From: JADJOY01 sp016713535 [NCBI: Deltaproteobacteria bacterium]
GTDB taxonomy: Bacteria > JADJOY01
Length of the DNA: 64,000 nt
NCBI GenBank assembly: GCA_016713535.1
Contig: JADJOY010000018.1
Location: 110,291 to 174,290, forward strand
Direction of reading: 5' to 3'
A program made the translations under genes and the position numbers. Each line of letters starts with the position of its first letter. The first letter of the stretch is position 1. Below, piece by piece: positions 59,154-64,000 of the stretch. The notes beneath the pieces are model-generated. The model was not told the DNA's origin. It saw nothing but the letters and a program-made list of their open reading frames with translations, and ran no database searches.

Positions 59154-60911
59154 TCAGCCGAGGCGCTTCTTCAGCGCGTCGAGCTGCTTGGGCAGCTCGG
59201 CGGGCAGCTTGGCGCCGAACTCCTGGTGGAAGGTGCCGACCTGCTCGGCCTCACCCTTCCACACCTCGCGGTCGACCGACAGCAGGCCCTCGACGGTCTT
59301 CTTGTCGATCGGCAGGCCCTCGGCGTCGATGTCCGCGCTGTGCGGCACGAACCCGATCGGGGTCTCGGCGGCCTGGGTGTTGCCCTTGCCGTTCTTGCAG
59401 CGCTCGACGATCCAGCGCAGCACGCGGACGTTCTCGCCGTAGCCCGGCCAGATGAACTTGCCGTTCTCGTCGGTGCGGAACCAGTTGACGTGGAACACCT
59501 TCGGCATGGTGGGCACGTGCTCGCCCATCTTCAGCCAGTGCTTCCAGTAGTCGCCCATGTTGTAGCCGCAGAAGGGCAGCATCGCCATCGGGTCGCGGCG
59601 GACCACGCCGACGGCGCCGGTCTGCGCGGCAGTCGTCTCCGACGCCATCGCCGAGCCCACGAACACGCCGTGGTTCCAGTCGAACGACTCGTAGACGAGC
59701 GGCGCGGTACGGGCGCGTCGTCCGCCGAAGAGGATCGCGCTGATCGGCACGCCCTGGGGATCGTCGAACTTGGGGTGGATCGAGGGGCACTGGCTGGCGG
59801 GGGTCGTGTAGCGGCTGTTGGGGTGGGCCGCCTTGTCCTTGCTCTCCGGCGTCCACGAGCGGCCCTGCCAGTCGGTGGCGTGCGCGGGCGGATCACCTCC
59901 CATGCCTTCCCACCATGGGCAGCCGTCGTCGGTCACCGCGACGTTGGTGAAGATCGAGTTGCGGTTGAAGGTGAGCATGGCGTTGGGGTTCGTCTTCATG
60001 CTCGTCCCCGGCGCCACGCCGAAGAACCCGGCCTCGGGGTTGATCGCCCACAGCCGTCCGTCGGGACCTTTGCGCATCCACGCGATGTCGTCGCCGATCG
60101 TCCACACCTTCCAGCCCTGCTTCTGCTGCGACTCGGGCGGCACCAGCATCGCGAGGTTGGTCTTGCCGCAGGCACTCGGGAACGCCGCGGCCACGTAGGA
60201 CGTCTCGCCCTCCGGGGACTCGATGCCGAGCAGCAGCATGTGCTCCGCCATCCACATCTCGTCGCGGCCCTGCACCGAGGCGATGCGCAACGCGAAGCAC
60301 TTCTTGCCGAGCAGCGCGTTGCCGCCGTAGCCCGAGCCGATCGACCAGATCTCGCGGGTGTCGGGGAAGTGGCAGATGAAGCGACGATCGGGGGAGAGAT
60401 CGCCGAGGCTGTGCAGGCCACGGCAGAAGTCGTCCGAACCGCCGAGCTGGTCGAGAGCGGCCTGCCCCATGCGGGTCATGATCCGCATGTTGGCGACCAC
60501 GTACGGGCTGTCGGTGATCTCGACGCCGATCTTCGAGAGTGGCGAGCCGAGCGGTCCCATGCAGTAGGGGACCACGTACATCGTCCGGCCCTTCATGCAG
60601 CCGGCGTACAGAGCGGATAGCTGGGCCTTGGCGTCGGCCGGGGCCATCCAGTTGTTGGTGGGGCCGGCGTCCTCGGGCTTGCTCGGGCAAATGAAGGTGA
60701 GGTGCTCGGTGCGGGCGACGTCGTTGGGGTTGGATCGGTGGAGGAAGCTGTTGGGGTACTTCTTGGGGTTGAGCGGCTCGAGGGTCCCTGCGCCCACCAT
60801 CTCCGCGATCAGCCGCTCGTTTTCCTGCTCCGACCCGTCACACCACACGACCTGGTCCGGCTTGGTCATCGCCGCACAGCTATCCACCCACGCCTGCAAC
60901 GTCGCGTTCAT
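59154..60911 (-). CDS. pckG: Phosphoenolpyruvate carboxykinase (GTP)
   Basis: PckG converts oxaloacetate and GTP to PEP, CO2 and GDP, the first committed step of gluconeogenesis. The 585 residues match the GTP family in length. FPSACGKTN (P-loop/kinase-1a), [24 protein letters not shown] (metal-binding Asp) and [20 protein letters not shown] are all present. It is a single gene with its own convergent terminator; 60912-61198 upstream shows no gene. It shows the organism can grow on acids or amino acids. Confidence 0.96.
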   Translation of the reverse strand: MNATLQAWVDSCAAMTKPDQVVWCDGSEQENERLIAEMVGAGTLEPLNPKKYPNSFLHRSNPNDVARTEHLTFICPSKPEDAGPTNNWMAPADAKAQLSALYAGCMKGRTMYVVPYCMGPLGSPLSKIGVEITDSPYVVANMRIMTRMGQAALDQLGGSDDFCRGLHSLGDLSPDRRFICHFPDTREIWSIGSGYGGNALLGKKCFALRIASVQGRDEMWMAEHMLLLGIESPEGETSYVAAAFPSACGKTNLAMLVPPESQQKQGWKVWTIGDDIAWMRKGPDGRLWAINPEAGFFGVAPGTSMKTNPNAMLTFNRNSIFTNVAVTDDGCPWWEGMGGDPPAHATDWQGRSWTPESKDKAAHPNSRYTTPASQCPSIHPKFDDPQGVPISAILFGGRRARTAPLVYESFDWNHGVFVGSAMASETTAAQTGAVGVVRRDPMAMLPFCGYNMGDYWKHWLKMGEHVPTMPKVFHVNWFRTDENGKFIWPGYGENVRVLRWIVERCKNGKGNTQAAETPIGFVPHSADIDAEGLPIDKKTVEGLLSVDREVWKGEAEQVGTFHQEFGAKLPAELPKQLDALKKRLG

Positions 60912-61198
60912 CGCTCACCAGCCCTTTCCACCATCTCGAGCCCGGCGGGACCATCCGCGGGGCTGCGAAGCCCGAAGCGGTCCCCGAGCGACCCCGAAAC
61001 GGAGTCCGGCCCCGCGAGACCGTACGACCTGGAACGTAGCGAGATGGAACGGTTATGTCGCCCCGCGTCAAAGCTAGCACACGGGTCCATCACCGCAAAC
61101 GGTGGTCCCGGGTGGCCAGCGGCGGTTCCCGCGGGGCCGATCGCTGCACTCGGGGCTGGTCTACACTGGCGCCCCGGACCCGTCGGGCAGGGGGGTGC

Positions 61199-64000
61199 AT
61201 GAGGAGGAGCGGCGAGCCGGTCTCGAGGGGAACGGCCGTGGCCGATGACCGGTGGAGGGTGTGGCTCGCGATCCTGGCGGTGGCGTCCGCGGTCGCCGCG
61301 ACGACCCTCGCTTCCGCCCAGACGGCCGGCTATCCGGCGTCGGCGGCCGAGGCGCGGCGCGCGCGCGAGTCCCTCGAGCGCGACGTCGCCGATGCCCGCG
61401 CACAGCCGGATCGGCGGATTGCGCTCACCGCTGCGCGCGAGGACTTCATCGCCCTGCTGCGCGAGATCGAGGGGCTCTACGCGCGGACCGCCGAGCTCGA
61501 CGGCGAGCAGGCGACCCGCGTCGCGCGCGAGAGCGCCGCGCGCGCGGCGCTGGCGCGGCCGGCGTCGGCCAAGTCGTTTCGCGGCTCGCCGAGCCCCGAG
61601 CAGATCAACCTGCTGTCGGGAGTCGCGCAGGATACGCGCCGCAAGCTCGACGCGCTCAAGGCGCGCCGCGCGAGCATCGAGGACCAGCGTGACGCGGGTC
61701 TGCGCGCCGAGCGCGATCGCGCCACCGCTCGCCGCGACGAGGTCGTGGCGCGGCTCGCCGCGTTCCAGGCCGACGCGAACAAGGTCCGCGACCAGGCGCG
61801 CAGCCTCGAGGACCAGCAGGCGGTGGAGGTGCGCTCGCGCGTCCTCGCGACGAGCGTGGAGCACGCCAATCGCTGGCTCGCGCTGCTCGCCCGCGCCGGC
61901 GAGTCGCTGCCCGCCGAGATCGCCGTCCTCGACCTCGAGATCGAGGCGGCCACCAAGGCGGTGACCCGCGCCGATGCCGAGCTGCGCTCCGCGTGGGACG
62001 CCGAGAGCGCGGCCCTCGGCCGCACCCAGAAGGAAACCGAGGCCGCGCATCGCGCCGCCGCCCGTGACGTCGCGAGCGCGATGGGTGACTGGGAGCGGCT
62101 GCTGCAGCAGTGGCGCGCCGACACGCTCTCCCTCGACGCGCGCAGTGCGGCGCGCAAGCGCGAGCTCGCCGCGGTGCAGGGTGCGGGCCTGCGCGCCGAC
62201 GCCATGGACGGCGCCAAGGCGCGCTTCGATCAGGTCCGCGAGCGCTTCGAGAAGAGCCGCGCGGTGGGGATCGACACCGTCCCGCTGATCCGGCGTGGCC
62301 TCGAGCGCGTCGCCAAGGACCGTGAGCTCCACCTCGCTGCCGGCCAGCTCCAGCGCTGGCGCACGGCCCGCGCGGACGCCGTGACGGCGCTCGAGGAGAT
62401 CGAGAACCAGCTCGCCGATCTCGAGGAGAGCTGGCGCAGCACGGTCGCGGTCGCACGCCAGGCATGGCTCGCGGCGAGCGCGGGCGAGACCGCCACCCTC
62501 ACCCAGCTCTGGGAGTCGGAGGAACTGCCGATCTGGGAGGAGGCCCAGCGCCAGCGCCGCGAGTCACTGCGCGCGCTGGACGAGGACCTGCGCGCGGTCT
62601 CCGACGAGTACCAGGCGCGCCTCGAGCGCGCCGCCGCGCTCGACACCATGTGGCAGGGCGAGCAGCGCTGGCTCGAGCGGCGCGCGCTGCTCGCCCGCAG
62701 CGACCCGGCGAGCCCGGCCCAGGCCGTGCGCCAGGCGTGGCTCGACTACCAGACCTGGAAGGCGAACGGTGGCACGATCAACTGGGTCGTGCTCGGCGGC
62801 CTCGCCGTCCTGATCGGGTGCTGGAAGCTCATGGTCGGGCGGGTCCGTACGCTCACCGCGAAGCGCGGGATCCTCGCGAAGGAGGGCGACGCCGAACAGA
62901 TGGCGGCGCGGCGGGCGTGGCGCGCGGTGCTGGTGCGCGCGTCGTGGGTGCCACTCGGGCCGATCCTGGGCTGGCTTGCGGCGTCGGTGATCGACGCCGA
63001 TCTGGAAGAGAGCGCCGCGCTCGCCCACGCCGGGTGGCTCGCGGGTGGCGTGCTCGCGGTCTACGCACTGATGCGCGGGCTGCTCACGAACACGCGGGAC
63101 GATCGCGGCGCGCGTCGCTACCGCCGGCTCGCGGCGGCGAGCGCCACCATCCTGATGGTGCTCGGGCTGCCGCTCTACTACCTGAACGCGATCGCCTACG
63201 AGTCGTGCAACCCCGACCTCATGCTGCTGCTCGGGCGCTCCGTGCGGACCTTGCTCGCGGTGGGGATCGCGATCGCGGTGGCGTTCCGCGTGCTGGTCGT
63301 GGCCCTCTTGCCGGCGCGCATGAAGGAGGCCACGCGGCGCTGGCTGGATCCCCTGCGGTTTGGCCTGCTCGCGATCGTGGCGGTGACGCTCGTGGTGGAC
63401 TGGTCGGGCTACGTGCAGCTCGCGAGCGCGCTCTTCAACGCGGCGTTCGGCTCGGCGCTGGTGATCTCGCTCGGGGTCTTCGGCGCGCGCAGCGCGCTCA
63501 AGGCGCTCAGCTACACGTCGGACACCACCGTCACCGACGTCCTCGCCGAGGAGCGCCGGGCGTTCCTGCTCCAGCAGGCGCGCACCGTGGTGCTGATCGG
63601 GACCGGGGCGGTCGTGGTGTGGGGGATCGGGCTCGCGCTACGCGTGGTGCCGGGCGACCTCCAGATGGTCGCCGCCAAGCCGCTGTGGCCGTTCCGTACG
63701 GAAGGGACCGCCGGCCTCACCCTCGGCTCGCTGTGGGCGGCGACGATGGAGCTGGTCGCCACGGTGGTGGTGGCGCGCGCGCTGCGCGGCGGGCTCGATC
63801 ACTTCGCGCTGGCGTGGGCGGGCATCGAGCGGGACCTGCGCTACTCGGTGGCCACCGTCACGAACTACGTGATCCTGGCGCTCGGCATCGCCAAGTCGAT
63901 CGGCAAGCTCGGCGTCGAGCTCAAGGATCTGCAGTGGCTCCTCGCCGCGGCGGGCGTCGGCATCGGCTTCGGCTTGCAGGAGATCATCTCCAACTTCGTG
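61199..64000 (+). CDS. Large MscS-family mechanosensitive channel (partial, 3' truncated)
   Basis: An open frame runs from ATG 61199 to the window edge (934 codons, no stop seen). An N-terminal signal or membrane segment (WLAILAVASAVAATTLASAQ) leads into a periplasmic-type coiled-coil region of about 450 residues, rich in EAR, RARE and AELRS heptads. Membrane helices begin at about residue 525 and number roughly ten. The visible end, AGVGIGFGLQEIISNFV, is the MscS pore/upper-barrel signature. The architecture is that of MscK/MscM-like large channels that relieve hypo-osmotic stress. The true C-terminus lies outside the window. GTG 61238 is an alternative start. Confidence 0.85.
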   Translation, partial: MRRSGEPVSRGTAVADDRWRVWLAILAVASAVAATTLASAQTAGYPASAAEARRARESLERDVADARAQPDRRIALTAAREDFIALLREIEGLYARTAELDGEQATRVARESAARAALARPASAKSFRGSPSPEQINLLSGVAQDTRRKLDALKARRASIEDQRDAGLRAERDRATARRDEVVARLAAFQADANKVRDQARSLEDQQAVEVRSRVLATSVEHANRWLALLARAGESLPAEIAVLDLEIEAATKAVTRADAELRSAWDAESAALGRTQKETEAAHRAAARDVASAMGDWERLLQQWRADTLSLDARSAARKRELAAVQGAGLRADAMDGAKARFDQVRERFEKSRAVGIDTVPLIRRGLERVAKDRELHLAAGQLQRWRTARADAVTALEEIENQLADLEESWRSTVAVARQAWLAASAGETATLTQLWESEELPIWEEAQRQRRESLRALDEDLRAVSDEYQARLERAAALDTMWQGEQRWLERRALLARSDPASPAQAVRQAWLDYQTWKANGGTINWVVLGGLAVLIGCWKLMVGRVRTLTAKRGILAKEGDAEQMAARRAWRAVLVRASWVPLGPILGWLAASVIDADLEESAALAHAGWLAGGVLAVYALMRGLLTNTRDDRGARRYRRLAAASATILMVLGLPLYYLNAIAYESCNPDLMLLLGRSVRTLLAVGIAIAVAFRVLVVALLPARMKEATRRWLDPLRFGLLAIVAVTLVVDWSGYVQLASALFNAAFGSALVISLGVFGARSALKALSYTSDTTVTDVLAEERRAFLLQQARTVVLIGTGAVVVWGIGLALRVVPGDLQMVAAKPLWPFRTEGTAGLTLGSLWAATMELVATVVVARALRGGLDHFALAWAGIERDLRYSVATVTNYVILALGIAKSIGKLGVELKDLQWLLAAAGVGIGFGLQEIISNFV

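Overview
The window is very GC-rich bacterial chromosome (about 70% GC by eye), gene-dense, with Gram-negative traits: lipoprotein signals, outer-membrane barrels, a ModABC importer, a GTP-type PEP carboxykinase, monothiol glutaredoxin plus BolA, and a large MscS-type channel. The gene mix and the abundant palindromic intergenic repeats resemble deltaproteobacterial-grade lineages (Myxococcota, Binatota or Desulfobacterota-like). That assignment is inference; no rRNA or tRNA gene was seen.

Layout. 1-942 is a block of hairpin repeats. 943-3077 holds a divergent cupin lipoprotein and a GH32 fructan-hydrolase gene. 3409-9244 carries a DUF1003 protein, a one-component HTH plus molybdate-binding-domain regulator, and the divergent operon modA - porin - modB - modC. 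9834-14555 has an SGNH hydrolase with a small coupled ORF, an ABM-fold protein with a basic tail, a secreted esterase and a beta-propeller lipoprotein. 14599-18373 holds two zinc dehydrogenases, a DhnA/LsrF-type aldolase and a YciI protein, probably one uncharacterised pathway. 18534-26202 contains two giant cyclase/NTPase/TPR regulators (plus a remnant of a third), folA, thyA and a c-type cytochrome. 26309-27708 is a two-gene envelope operon. 28727-31344 is an NMT1-type ABC importer, divergent from folE. 31961-39734 mixes an SDR, a zinc-ribbon protein, hicAB, an M3 peptidase, a membrane protein, a HAD enzyme and an XRE/ImmA pair. 39905-48060 has secreted proteins, moaB, a Nudix hydrolase and a five-gene glycosyltransferase/lipoprotein operon. 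48113-56266 has a thioesterase, histidine kinase, nucleosidase, a ruined porin gene, pcrA/uvrD and glmU. 56537-64000 has a glycosyltransferase, bolA, grxD, pckG and a truncated mechanosensitive channel gene.

Two features run through the whole window. First, at least a dozen intergenic sites carry modular hairpins with a GTAG or GGAG head and often a CTCCGT loop, arranged singly, as inverted pairs, or as tandem arrays with 121-bp and 137-bp units. They look like REP/BIME elements of the kind moved by RAYT transposases, although no RAYT lies in the window. Second, eight otherwise good genes are interrupted by small indels, mostly single-base losses in G, C or T runs. Many of these are probably assembly errors rather than real pseudogenes, so the broken genes should be read as one gene each until checked.
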